A stretch of DNA of 61,100 nucleotides from Pseudomonadota bacterium (GTDB lineage: Bacteria; Pseudomonadota; Alphaproteobacteria; UBA8366), in assembly GCA_036339585.1 (NCBI GenBank), contig JAYZAS010000013.1, positions 1-61,100 on the forward strand. The letters are read 5' to 3'. Under the pieces are notes generated by a model. The model worked only from the letters and a program-made list of their open reading frames with translations, was not told the DNA's origin and searched no databases. Positions 51,258-60,187 of the stretch are shown here, piece after piece (position 1 is the first letter of the stretch; every line of letters begins with the position of its first letter). The position numbers were made by a program, and so were the translations under genes.

Positions 51258-51896
51258 ATCATTTCAGGACAGTTTATAACAATTGAAGGAGGTGAGGGTG
51301 CTGGTAAATCTACCCAAGCCAATCTACTAGTAGAGTCCCTCAAACAGTTTGGGATTGCCGCTATATCTACTCGCGAACCTGGCGGTGCGCCTGGCGCGGA
51401 ATTAATACGGAGACTACTTGTAGAAGGAGAGGGAGACCGTTGGGCGCCATTCACTGAAACTTTATTGCATATAGCAGCACGTTACGAGCATATTTTAAAT
51501 ACGGTGCGGCCGGCTCTAGAGGCTGGTTCTTGGGTCGTATGTGATCGTTTCCTGGACTCCACAAGGGCATATCAGGGCTATGGGCTAGGTCAAAACCTAA
51601 GTATAATTGACCAAATACATGAAATAGTGCTCCCGGGTTTTATGCCTGATCTGACGCTTTTAATCGATCTCGATGTAAAGACGGGTTTAGATCGCACAAA
51701 ATTACGCGGTGACCAAACAGGCACTAGATACGAAGAGATGGACATTGATTTTCACCAGCGGGTTCGAAAAGGGTTTCTGGATATCGCAGCAGGTGACCCA
51801 GATCGTTTTGTGGTGTTGGATGGTAATAATTCAGTTGAAGATATAGCGCGTCAAGTGGTCACCTCAGTCGGTCAGCATTTTAGTCTAAGCTTTTAA
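51258..51896 (+). CDS. tmk: Thymidylate kinase with no canonical start codon
   Basis: dTMP kinase for DNA precursor synthesis. Protein: GQFITIEGGEGAGKSTQANL (P-loop), STREPGGAPGAELIR (DR(E)/REPGG loop), WVVCDRFLDSTRAYQGYG, LTLLIDLDVKTGLDRTKLRG, about 210 aa. From the closing stop upstream (near 51198) to the P-loop the frame has no ATG, GTG or TTG. The only near-start codons are ATC 51258 and ATT 51261, placed 5 and 8 bases after GGAG. A properly placed ATG (51247-51249, overlapping the dacA stop) is in another frame and ends after ten codons. So either a rare AUU/AUC start, a frameshift, or a one-base error in the sequence. Confidence 0.8.
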   Translation: MISGQFITIEGGEGAGKSTQANLLVESLKQFGIAAISTREPGGAPGAELIRRLLVEGEGDRWAPFTETLLHIAARYEHILNTVRPALEAGSWVVCDRFLDSTRAYQGYGLGQNLSIIDQIHEIVLPGFMPDLTLLIDLDVKTGLDRTKLRGDQTGTRYEEMDIDFHQRVRKGFLDIAAGDPDRFVVLDGNNSVEDIARQVVTSVGQHFSLSF

Positions 51897-51899
51897 ACG

Positions 51900-53006
51900 A
51901 TGAACGAAGAGCTTGTGCCGAGTAGAACCTATGAACTAATTGGCCATGAGTCTGCCGAGAAACAATTTATCGATGCGTGGCAATTAGATCGCGTGCCGCA
52001 TGCTTGGCTTATTTCCGGTCTCGAAGGAATTGGTAAAGCAACTTTGGCTTATAGAATCGCACGTTTCGTATTGAAAGTCGATAACACAGAGTTTTCTCAC
52101 GATGCATCCTTATTTGGCAACAAAGGGGAGGAAGTGCTGACACAGCTATCTGTTTGCAAGGATTTAACACATTGCAAACAAATAGAGGCAGGTGCCCATC
52201 CCGATTTAAGAGTATTAGAGCCGGGTTGGATCAACCCCAAGACTGGCAGGGCATCACAGAAAATTGTGATTGATCAGATTCGTAAAAGTACAGGGCTTAC
52301 TAATCTTACGACCGCCACTTGGAGAGTAATTATTATAGACCCTGCTGATGCAATGAATATAAATGCAGCAAATGCATTATTAAAAAGCCTAGAGGAACCA
52401 CCCCTAAAAACGCTTTTTTTACTTGTAAGTCACGCGCCGGGACGGCTCCTTCCAACAATTAGATCACGTTGTCGACGTTTAGAATTGCAGCCATTATCAG
52501 TAGAACAGGTAAAATCATATTTAAGCCAGACAGAAATGAAAGAAAACTCTATAGACGGTGTCGCTAGGCTCTCGGGCGGCAGCATAGGTAAAGCAATGCA
52601 ACTCATAACAGGGAACGGTTATGATCTTTATAAGGCATTTTATCGAGTGGTTTCTAGTTTGCCAAAATTAGATATTCAATCAATCCATGACCTAAGTGAC
52701 CTAGCCTCGCGCAAAAAAGATAGTGGCACAGAGACTTTTCCAATGCTTGTAAATTTAATCCCTGATTGGATCGGAAGTCTAATTTTAATTTCTGCGGGTG
52801 GTAAAAGTGGCACAGAAGTTATCGAGGGTGAAAACGAATTAAAATTACGCTTGTTTGAAGGCGGCGCTTCCATTGATCGTTGGTTAGATGTAAGAGAAAA
52901 AACGCGAGTTTTACTCTCTGAAGTCGAACGAATAAATCTTGATCGAAAGCAAGTGCTTATCGAATGTTTTTCGATGTTAGCTGCTGTTTCCTCGGTAAAT
53001 AAATAA
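51900..53006 (+). CDS. holB: DNA polymerase III delta' subunit
   Basis: 368-residue clamp-loader subunit with AAA+ fold. PHAWLISGLEGIGKATLAYR (Walker-A-like), NAANALLKSLEEPPLKTLFL (SRC-adjacent box), LPTIRSRCRRLELQPL with the SRC motif. Works with delta and gamma/tau to load the beta clamp. It begins 3 bases after tmk, the usual tmk-holB pairing. Confidence 0.9.
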   Translation: MNEELVPSRTYELIGHESAEKQFIDAWQLDRVPHAWLISGLEGIGKATLAYRIARFVLKVDNTEFSHDASLFGNKGEEVLTQLSVCKDLTHCKQIEAGAHPDLRVLEPGWINPKTGRASQKIVIDQIRKSTGLTNLTTATWRVIIIDPADAMNINAANALLKSLEEPPLKTLFLLVSHAPGRLLPTIRSRCRRLELQPLSVEQVKSYLSQTEMKENSIDGVARLSGGSIGKAMQLITGNGYDLYKAFYRVVSSLPKLDIQSIHDLSDLASRKKDSGTETFPMLVNLIPDWIGSLILISAGGKSGTEVIEGENELKLRLFEGGASIDRWLDVREKTRVLLSEVERINLDRKQVLIECFSMLAAVSSVNK

Positions 53007-53042
53007 AGCGGAAATAGCAAATAAGGTGTACACGAAATAGCT

Positions 53043-54590
53043 ATGGCAAATAAAAATACATATTACGTGACTACGCCAATTTATTATGTGAATGACGCCC
53101 CTCACATCGGGCACGCATATACAACATTATCATGTGATGTACTGGCACGGTTTAAAAGGCTTGACGGGGTTCAAGTAAAATTTCTAACTGGAACCGATGA
53201 GCATGGTCAGAAAGTAGAAAAGGCCGCCGCGATTGCTGATGTTGATCCTCAAAGATTCACCGATGAGGTGTCGGCTAATTTTCGTACATTAGCTGAAGTG
53301 ATGAACTTTAGTTTTGATGATTTTATTCGGACCACAGAAAAAAGGCATAGAGTTTCCGCACAGGCGCTTTGGGATAAACTTGTTGAAACTGGCAATATTT
53401 ATCTCGATTGCTATTCCGGATGGTATGCTGTTCGCGATGAGGCGTTTTATACGGAAAGCGATCTGAAAGACGGGCCAGATGGAAAGAAACTTGCTCCGAC
53501 CGGAGCAGAGGTGGAATGGGTTGAGGAGCCCAGTTATTTTTTTCGACTATCAGCTTGGGAACAAACTCTGCTGAAACATTATGATGAACACCCTGATTTT
53601 ATCATGCCGCAAAGCCGCAGAAATGAGGTTGTAAGTTTCGTAAAAGGCGGTCTAAATGATCTTTCAATATCGCGCACTACATTTCAGTGGGGTATTCCAG
53701 TACCCCACAATAATGATCATATAATGTATGTGTGGCTAGATGCCCTGACGAATTATCTCACGGCAGTGGGTTTTCCAGATCAAAAGAGTGCTAACTTTAA
53801 AAGCTTTTGGCCAGCCGATTTACATATGGTGGGAAAGGATATTCTTCGTTTCCATGCTGTGTACTGGCCTGCTTTTTTATTAGCTGCAGGCCTCCAGCCA
53901 CCTAAACGTATTTTTGCTCACGGCTGGTGGACCAACGAGGGCCAAAAGATCTCGAAATCAACTGGAAATGTTATCGACCCCTTAATTCTAGTTCGAACTT
54001 ACGGTCTTGATGCGGTCCGATACTTCCTACTCCGTGAAGTTCCTTTTGGGAATGATGGGGATTTTTCACACCAATCTATGGTGAGTCGTCTTAATGGCGA
54101 GTTGGCCAACGATCTTGGCAATCTTTGCCAGAGGGTGCTTTCTATGATTGCTAAGAACTGCAGCGGTGAAGTTCCACCACACCAAGATTTTCTTCCCCAC
54201 GATGTGGAGCTAATCAAAAAGGGATCTGGATTATTATCTGTCATTCGCGATCAGCTCAACCATCAAAAATTCAATCGTGCGTTGGAAGAGATTTGGAGTC
54301 TTATAGGCGAAGCAAACAGATATGTTGATGGAATGGCACCATGGGCCTTACGGAAAGAGGATCCAAACCGTATGTGCACAGTCCTCTATGTTTTGGTTGA
54401 AATAATACGCTATATAGGACTCGTCATTCAGCCATTTATGCCCGATTCCGGTTGTAAAATACTTGATCTTCTTGCCGTCGATCAAACCAAACGCGAATTT
54501 AAAGATTTTGAAGAAGCTCTTATTGTAGGCACCCCATTGCCAACGCCAGAACCTGTATTTCCAAGATTTATTGAAAACGGGCAGACGTAG
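53043..54590 (+). CDS. metG: Methionyl-tRNA synthetase
   Basis: 515-residue class I synthetase. HIGH motif in APHIGHAYTTL, TGTDEHGQKVEKAA, and KMSKS-type KISKSTGNVIDP; anticodon-binding helices at the C-terminus. It lacks the C-terminal tRNA-binding EMAP/Arc1 domain, and no zinc-ribbon Cys quartet is seen in the connective peptide, matching the short alphaproteobacterial form. Followed 2 bases later by tatD. Confidence 0.95.
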   Translation: MANKNTYYVTTPIYYVNDAPHIGHAYTTLSCDVLARFKRLDGVQVKFLTGTDEHGQKVEKAAAIADVDPQRFTDEVSANFRTLAEVMNFSFDDFIRTTEKRHRVSAQALWDKLVETGNIYLDCYSGWYAVRDEAFYTESDLKDGPDGKKLAPTGAEVEWVEEPSYFFRLSAWEQTLLKHYDEHPDFIMPQSRRNEVVSFVKGGLNDLSISRTTFQWGIPVPHNNDHIMYVWLDALTNYLTAVGFPDQKSANFKSFWPADLHMVGKDILRFHAVYWPAFLLAAGLQPPKRIFAHGWWTNEGQKISKSTGNVIDPLILVRTYGLDAVRYFLLREVPFGNDGDFSHQSMVSRLNGELANDLGNLCQRVLSMIAKNCSGEVPPHQDFLPHDVELIKKGSGLLSVIRDQLNHQKFNRALEEIWSLIGEANRYVDGMAPWALRKEDPNRMCTVLYVLVEIIRYIGLVIQPFMPDSGCKILDLLAVDQTKREFKDFEEALIVGTPLPTPEPVFPRFIENGQT

Positions 54591-54592
54591 CG

Positions 54593-55381
54593 ATGCTCGT
54601 CGATAGTCATTGTCATTTAGATTACCACGAAAGAGATGGCGATATAGACGATGTTCTTGCTAGGGCACGTAAGTCTGATATTGAAACAATCGTAACAATC
54701 TGTACAAAAATTAGTGAAGCAAAATCAGTGCAGAGGCTCGCGGCGCGTTACGATAACGTTTGGTGCACTGTCGGCGTTCATCCCCATGAGGCAAGTCTTG
54801 AATGTCAGAGAAATCCATCTGAGCTTATTGATTTAGCGGAATTTGACGAAGTCGTCGGCATTGGGGAAAGCGGCTTGGACTATTACTACGAAAATGCATC
54901 CAGAGAGGACCAAGAAAAGAGCTTTCGCACGCATATTGCGGCAGCACGTTCTACTGGACTACCCATTGTTATTCATTCTCGCGATGCCGATGAGGATTGT
55001 GCCCATATCCTTAAGGATGAAATGCAAAAGGGTTACTTCCGTGGCGTGATGCATTGCTTTTCTAGTGGGCCTAGTTTGGCACAAACCGCCCTCGAACTTG
55101 GCTTGTACATATCTATTTCAGGTATAATCACCTTCAAGAAATCTGAAGAATTACGGAGTATTGTTGCAGATGTTCCTCTGGAAAGATTACTCGTTGAGAC
55201 GGATGCACCGTTCCTGGCCCCCGAGCCTCACCGCGGCAAGAGGAATGAACCGTGCTACATGGCGCACACGGCAAATACTTTGGCCAACATAAAGAAAGTA
55301 GACCCCAAAATTCTGGCAAGCAAGACAACGAATAATTTCTTTTCTCTTTTTAGTCGGGCACAAGCCCCGAGGTCACCATGA
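54593..55381 (+). CDS. tatD: TatD-family metal-dependent DNase
   Basis: 262-residue TIM-barrel hydrolase. HCHLDYHERD (N-terminal metal His pair), VGVHPHEAS, GIGESGLDYYYENASREDQE (central Glu), IHSRDADED, MHCFSSGPS and ETDAPFLAPEPHRGKRNEP (terminal Asp). Members are 3' exonucleases or deoxyribonucleases. Typically located in the metG-tatD-metallohydrolase string, as here; its stop overlaps the next ATG. Confidence 0.93.
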   Translation: MLVDSHCHLDYHERDGDIDDVLARARKSDIETIVTICTKISEAKSVQRLAARYDNVWCTVGVHPHEASLECQRNPSELIDLAEFDEVVGIGESGLDYYYENASREDQEKSFRTHIAAARSTGLPIVIHSRDADEDCAHILKDEMQKGYFRGVMHCFSSGPSLAQTALELGLYISISGIITFKKSEELRSIVADVPLERLLVETDAPFLAPEPHRGKRNEPCYMAHTANTLANIKKVDPKILASKTTNNFFSLFSRAQAPRSP

Positions 55382-56148
55382 GGGTTACCGTACTCGGTTG
55401 TGGAAGTTCTGCCGGTGTGCCCCAAATTAATGGTGGATGGGGTGTTTGTGACCCTGCAAATCCAAAAAATAGGCGGCTTCGTTCTTCAATCTTATTGCAG
55501 ACTAAAAAATCTGATCTCCTGATAGATTGTCCACCTGATTGCCGAGAACAATTATTGAGTATAGGGCTCGAGCGTGTCGATGGAGTATTATTTACCCATG
55601 CTCATGCCGATCATTGCCACGGCATTGATGACCTTCGGTGGATTAATATGGCAATGGGCAAAGATATTCCCGTTTATGGTCGCTCCGACCACCTAGATCT
55701 TATAGAGCATAAGTTTGCATATGCTTTTGAGCCGTTGAAAGAGGGGGCTCAAAGATTCTATTACAAGCCAATGCTTTTAAGAAACGATATAGTGAACAGC
55801 TGCCAGGTCGGAGATCTTGATCTCACCGTATTTGAACAAGACCATGGCTTCTCTTCAACACTTGGGATACGTGTGGGTGACTTCGCTTATTCGACTGATG
55901 CAGTAAAACTTAACGAAGCTGCGTTTACGGCACTCGAAGGGGTGAAAGTTTGGATTGTTGACTGTTTTCGATATGAACAACATCATACGCATTCATGGCT
56001 TGAGCAAACGTTAGAGTGGATCGAAAGGGTTAATCCCGAGAAAGCGTTTCTTCATCACATGGGTAGGCAAATGGACTACGACACTGTGATGCGTGACACT
56101 CCTGAGCATGTTGAACCGGGTTATGACGGCATGATCATTGAAATATAA
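55378..56148 (+). CDS. Metallo-beta-lactamase-fold hydrolase (PhnP-like)
   Basis: 256-residue MBL-fold protein. LGCGSSAGVPQINGGWG (start typical of PhnP/ElaC-like phosphodiesterases), FTHAHADHCHGIDDLRWIN (HxHxDH metal motif), DHGFSSTLGIRVGDFAYSTD, HHMGRQMDYDT. Likely a cyclic phosphodiesterase; genes of this type follow tatD in many alphaproteobacteria with no phn genes, as here. It ends the rightward housekeeping run. Confidence 0.9.
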   Translation: MRVTVLGCGSSAGVPQINGGWGVCDPANPKNRRLRSSILLQTKKSDLLIDCPPDCREQLLSIGLERVDGVLFTHAHADHCHGIDDLRWINMAMGKDIPVYGRSDHLDLIEHKFAYAFEPLKEGAQRFYYKPMLLRNDIVNSCQVGDLDLTVFEQDHGFSSTLGIRVGDFAYSTDAVKLNEAAFTALEGVKVWIVDCFRYEQHHTHSWLEQTLEWIERVNPEKAFLHHMGRQMDYDTVMRDTPEHVEPGYDGMIIEI

Positions 56149-56183
56149 TTCGTACAATTCTATGACCAGGATCCATTATTCCG

Positions 56184-57029
56184 TTAATTCTGGAAATTAG
56201 ATCCTCTCCACCAATGTGTTTTTATCTGCGTGCAGATGAATACTGATACAAAAATAGTCGTGAAGACCAGTATCACCGTTGGCGCCGGTGCGCTATCAAG
56301 ATAGAAACTTGCATAAGTGCCAGACAGCATCGAAAAAATGCAGATACCAACGGAAGCTAAGAGCATTGTGCTGAATTTTTTGGAGATTAAAAATGCGATT
56401 GCTCCCGGCGCAATCATCAATCCTATGGCTAATATCAAGCCCGTCGTGGCCAGTGTCACCACAACCGTCATTGTCATGGCGGCCAACAGGATGTGATGAA
56501 GAATATTGTTGGACAATCCGGCTGTTTGGACCTGTGTCGGATCGAAACTGTGTAATACGAGATCATGCCATTTAAGGAGCAAGCCAATAGCAACTGCAAT
56601 TGAAACGAGACTGGTGAAAATAATTTCATCGGTTTCAATTCCCAAAATATTCCCAAAAAGAATATTATCGAGGTGAACATTGGTATTTACTGAAACGTAT
56701 AAAATAATGCCAAGGCCAAACATGCCAGAAAATATAATACCCATGATTGAATCTTTTTTGACACGACAACGATCGGACAAATAACCGGTCGCGGTGGCGC
56801 ACATCATTCCTGTTGCGAAAGCGCCGATGATGGGGGGGAGCCCAAAGATATATGCAATGACAACGCCCGGCAAGACAGAGTGGCTGACAGCATCTCCCAT
56901 AAGCGCCCAACCTTTTACCACTAAAAAACAGGAAAGTAGGGCAGTTGGTATCGCAACGATTAATGAAATCGTGAATGCCTTCTGCATAAATGGAAATTTG
57001 AAGGGTAACAGGACTATGTCTAGGTCCAT
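56184..57029 (-). CDS. Metal ABC transporter permease (second, SitD-like)
   Basis: 281-residue inner-membrane permease of the ABC-3 family (Mn2+/Fe2+/Zn2+ import), about eight helices: SCFLVVKGWALMGDAVSHSV, FGLPPIIGAFATGM, GMFGLGIILYVS, AIGLMIAPGAIAFLI. It is distal in the sbp-ATPase-permease-permease operon and pairs with the preceding permease as a heterodimer. Convergent with the MBL-fold gene. Confidence 0.9.
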   Translation of the reverse strand: MDLDIVLLPFKFPFMQKAFTISLIVAIPTALLSCFLVVKGWALMGDAVSHSVLPGVVIAYIFGLPPIIGAFATGMMCATATGYLSDRCRVKKDSIMGIIFSGMFGLGIILYVSVNTNVHLDNILFGNILGIETDEIIFTSLVSIAVAIGLLLKWHDLVLHSFDPTQVQTAGLSNNILHHILLAAMTMTVVVTLATTGLILAIGLMIAPGAIAFLISKKFSTMLLASVGICIFSMLSGTYASFYLDSAPAPTVILVFTTIFVSVFICTQIKTHWWRGSNFQN

Positions 57030-57062
57030 AAATGATTTATCCTTCCTCGTCCTTGCAATGAA

Positions 57063-57929
57063 TTACGTTGCTCGACTTCGAGCATCGGATAATGCGCGTG
57101 CCCGACGGCTAGCTATGAGGCCGTATTTGCGAGCAAAAATGAAGACCGCTAAAAAAACTAATGTCTGAAGAACAACGATAATGCCGCCAGTGGCGCCATC
57201 TAAAAAGTAGCTGGCATATGTGCCTACAAAGCAGGTTACTGTGCCGATTATTACTGAGACTGTGATGAGACGAGGAAAACTATCGCATATTAAGTGCGCT
57301 GTGGCTCCGGGTGTTATGACCATTGCAACAACAAGAAATGCTCCTACAGTTTGCATTGCTGCAACGATGCAGCCTGATAGCAAAACAAAAAAAACTAATT
57401 TTAACAAACGAGGCTTGAGCCCCAAGATTTCTGCCTGGTTTTCATCAAAAAAAGTAAGCATCAGGTCTTTCCATTTAACCAATAATAAAGCGAGCGTCAC
57501 AAATCCAATTATCGCAAGCTGCAGTGTATCACTTGGGGTAATTGCCAGAATATTTCCCATGATAATGGTTTGAGCTTGTATGCCGACAGGATAAATTGAA
57601 ACCATAAAAAGCCCGAGACCAAAAAAAGATGTAAAAATAAGTCCAATTATTACATCTGTTTTTAGGCCCGAACGTCCTGATAAAAAAAGCATTGATAATG
57701 CTGCTAGGCCTCCAGCTGCAAATGCCCCAAGTGCAAACGGTAGGCCGAGAAGATAAGCGCCCGCTACCCCCGGCACGACAGAATGCGCTAGGGCATCGCC
57801 GATTAATGCCCAACCCTTCAACATTAAATAAGCCGAGAGAAAAGCGCACACGCCACCAACAAGCGATGACACCCACATTGCATTTATCATATAGGAGTAT
57901 GTGAAGGGTTGGAGGAGGGTATCTATCAT
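57063..57929 (-). CDS. Metal ABC transporter permease (first, SitC-like)
   Basis: 288-residue ABC-3 permease homologous to the following one: AYLMLKGWALIGDALAHSVV, LPFALGAFAAGGLAALS, SFFGLGLFMVSIYPVG, AFLVVAMVITPGATAHLICD. Its ATG overlaps the stop of the ATPase gene (ATGA), so the two are translated together. The C-terminus is basic (RKYGLIASRRARAL). Confidence 0.9.
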   Translation of the reverse strand: MIDTLLQPFTYSYMINAMWVSSLVGGVCAFLSAYLMLKGWALIGDALAHSVVPGVAGAYLLGLPFALGAFAAGGLAALSMLFLSGRSGLKTDVIIGLIFTSFFGLGLFMVSIYPVGIQAQTIIMGNILAITPSDTLQLAIIGFVTLALLLVKWKDLMLTFFDENQAEILGLKPRLLKLVFFVLLSGCIVAAMQTVGAFLVVAMVITPGATAHLICDSFPRLITVSVIIGTVTCFVGTYASYFLDGATGGIIVVLQTLVFLAVFIFARKYGLIASRRARALSDARSRAT

Positions 57930-58825
57930 TCGTCGTGGTCTGTAGTTTGAACTTCGCCCCCATACTGCACAAACGGCCTTTCGTCGTCAGTAAGGATCGT
58001 TACGTTACGTTCATCGCCATCGGTATGAAGAGTTTGAGCAGGTATCGTGAGATGCCGGAGTACCCCCTCAAACGTACGTTCCAGGTTCTCGCGAGTGAAG
58101 ACTTGCTGTGTTGGACCGTATCCAATGACAGTTTGATTTATAAGAACCGACTGATCACAAAATTCAGGCACCGTCCCGAGATTATGGGTTGAAATAAGTA
58201 TCACGCGACCCTCTGTGCGAAGGTCAGAAAGTATTTCAATCATCTGGGTTTCGGTCCGAACATCCACACCAGCAAAGGGTTCATCGAGTAAAATGACCTG
58301 AGCATCCTGTGCCAATGCGCGAGCTAAAAACACACGCTTGCGTTGACCTCCTGATAATTCACCAATTTGACGGGTTCGGTATTCATCCATTCCAACACGC
58401 CTTAGAGATTTATCGACTATTTCTTCATCATGTTTGCTTGCTCTACGAAAGAAGCCCATTCTGCCATAGCGACCCATCATTACTGCCTCTTCGACCAATA
58501 CCGGAAAGTTCCAATCCACGTCTTCCGATTGTGGAACATAGGCAACGTAATTTTTTTTGAGCGCTAATTTGCTTGCCAGATCTAAAATTCGGATCTTTCC
58601 GCCATCAACCGGCACAAAACCCATAATGGCTTTGAACAAGGTTGATTTTCCTGCGCCGTTTACACCAACCAATGCAGCAATTGAACCACGGGGGATTTCA
58701 AAAGTAGCGTCCCAAAGGGCTGTATGCCCATTCCTATAGGTAACATTAATGCCGCGCACAGAGATACCATTACCCGAGTATCTCACTCGCTTGTCGCCTT
58801 GCCGGGGTTTATTTCCGTTTAGCAA
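57926..58825 (-). CDS. Metal ABC transporter ATP-binding protein (SitB-like)
   Basis: 299-residue ABC ATPase. Walker A ALVGVNGAGKSTLFKA, Q-loop AYVPQSEDVDWNFPV (the DVDW form is typical of Mn/Zn importers), signature ELSGGQRKRVFLARAL, Walker B QVILLDEPFAGVD, H-loop STHNLG. The TTG start has AAGAAGG six bases upstream. A C-terminal tail of about 45 residues with several acidic and His residues extends past the usual end. Confidence 0.92.
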   Translation of the reverse strand: MLNGNKPRQGDKRVRYSGNGISVRGINVTYRNGHTALWDATFEIPRGSIAALVGVNGAGKSTLFKAIMGFVPVDGGKIRILDLASKLALKKNYVAYVPQSEDVDWNFPVLVEEAVMMGRYGRMGFFRRASKHDEEIVDKSLRRVGMDEYRTRQIGELSGGQRKRVFLARALAQDAQVILLDEPFAGVDVRTETQMIEILSDLRTEGRVILISTHNLGTVPEFCDQSVLINQTVIGYGPTQQVFTRENLERTFEGVLRHLTIPAQTLHTDGDERNVTILTDDERPFVQYGGEVQTTDHDE

Positions 58826-58912
58826 TTTTAGCCTTCTTCAAACATTGAGTGTTAAAGCTTGTGTTCAATCCTTGTTATTTCTCGATAGATAGTCTGATCT
58901 GCTTAACATTAC

Positions 58913-59851
58913 TTAGGGCCCACCGCGTGTTTTTGCTGTTAGACCATGTGCAATTATTCGTGATGTAACCTTTAGTAAATCCAAATATGTAGGCACTTTT
59001 CCTTTGGGCCCACTAAGCGAATCTACAAAAAGTGCTCCTCCATAATGAGCTCCTGTCTCTCTTGCAATTAGTTTTGCTGGCGCTGTATTCACAGTGCTTT
59101 CGCAAAAATTTACTTTAATGTTATTAGCGCGCATTTTGTCTATGACTGAGCGAACCTGCTGTGGTGTCCCTACAGTATCGGAATTCATCGGCCATAAGTA
59201 TAACTCCTTCATACCATAATCGCGGGCAAGATAGCTAAACGCTCCCTCACATGTAACAAGCCACCGCTGTGACTTGGGTATAGTCATAATTAAAGCCCGC
59301 AATGGTCCAAGTGTTTGGCGCAGTTGTTTTTTATAATTTTGTGCATTTCTAGAATACACTTTGGTGTTGATTGGGTCGTATCTAGAAAGTGCTTCCTCAA
59401 TATTCTTTATATAAATTAGGGCACTTTCTAAACCCATCCAGGCATGCGGATTAGGTTTCCCCTTATCTACACCAGTTTCAATAAGAATAGGTTGAATACC
59501 TTTAGAGACGATCACTGAGGGTATTTTCCCAAGATTTGAAAGGAACTGTTCGAACCAAAGCTCCAAACCCATGCCGTTCCACAAAATGAGGTCCGCATCT
59601 GCAGCGCGAACAAGATCGCCTGGAGTAGGTTGATACCCATGAATCTCAGCGCCGGGCTTAGTAATGGATACGACTGTCGCAGCATCACCAGCAACATTAG
59701 CCACCATATCTGCTATAACCGTGAAAGTAGTCACGACTTTCATTTTTTTTGCGTTAGCCGTAAAGGTTATTAAGGTTGCAAAATAAAAAGATACAGTAAC
59801 AATGATCGCAAGTTGAAGGATCTTGCGGCCTTTAATTTTAGTACGCAGCAT
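58913..59851 (-). CDS. Metal-binding periplasmic protein (SitA/MntC-like)
   Basis: 312-residue cluster A-I solute-binding protein with N-terminal export segment (residues 11-34). Metal ligands by family pattern: His71 (GAEIHGYQPTPGD), His136 (NPHAWMG), Glu202 (TCEGAFSYL) and Asp277 (LFVDSLS). The His2-Glu-Asp set is that of Mn2+/Fe2+ binders; Zn binders usually have a third His and a His-rich loop, which is absent. First gene of the sit-like operon. Confidence 0.92.
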   Translation of the reverse strand: MLRTKIKGRKILQLAIIVTVSFYFATLITFTANAKKMKVVTTFTVIADMVANVAGDAATVVSITKPGAEIHGYQPTPGDLVRAADADLILWNGMGLELWFEQFLSNLGKIPSVIVSKGIQPILIETGVDKGKPNPHAWMGLESALIYIKNIEEALSRYDPINTKVYSRNAQNYKKQLRQTLGPLRALIMTIPKSQRWLVTCEGAFSYLARDYGMKELYLWPMNSDTVGTPQQVRSVIDKMRANNIKVNFCESTVNTAPAKLIARETGAHYGGALFVDSLSGPKGKVPTYLDLLKVTSRIIAHGLTAKTRGGP

Positions 59852-60079
59852 TTCTAAACCCAGATAAAAAAGGTTTTACTATCAGCATATAACAAATGAA
59901 CGGAAACATTGTTAATATCATAAATGCATTAATTTTGTAGGTTATATCAGACACTTGATGCAAATTAAATGTGAAGACCAAACCTTTGCCTGCAAGTCCA
60001 ATGTGAGACAGATGTCTTACTATCTTATAAATTCTAATTGCGATTTCATACATCAATTACGATGTCTTTCATTTTCCAT

Positions 60080-60096
60080 ATTGCAATAATTACAAT
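60080..60096. promoter_or_regulatory. 17-bp near-palindrome upstream of the metal importer
   Basis: ATTGCAATAATTACAAT is symmetric about its centre except for one pair (C/A at position 5/13). It lies about 230 bases upstream of the sitA-like start in a 336-base gap (59852-60187) that holds nothing else of note. Position and AT-rich symmetry fit a Mur, Fur or Zur operator; which one cannot be told. Confidence 0.4.
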
Positions 60097-60187
60097 GGCT
60101 TTATTTTCCATAATATACATTATGCGAATTACGGTAGTGTCGATTTTTTATCTATAATCAGCAAAAACTAGTTACAAAGACTGTTCC

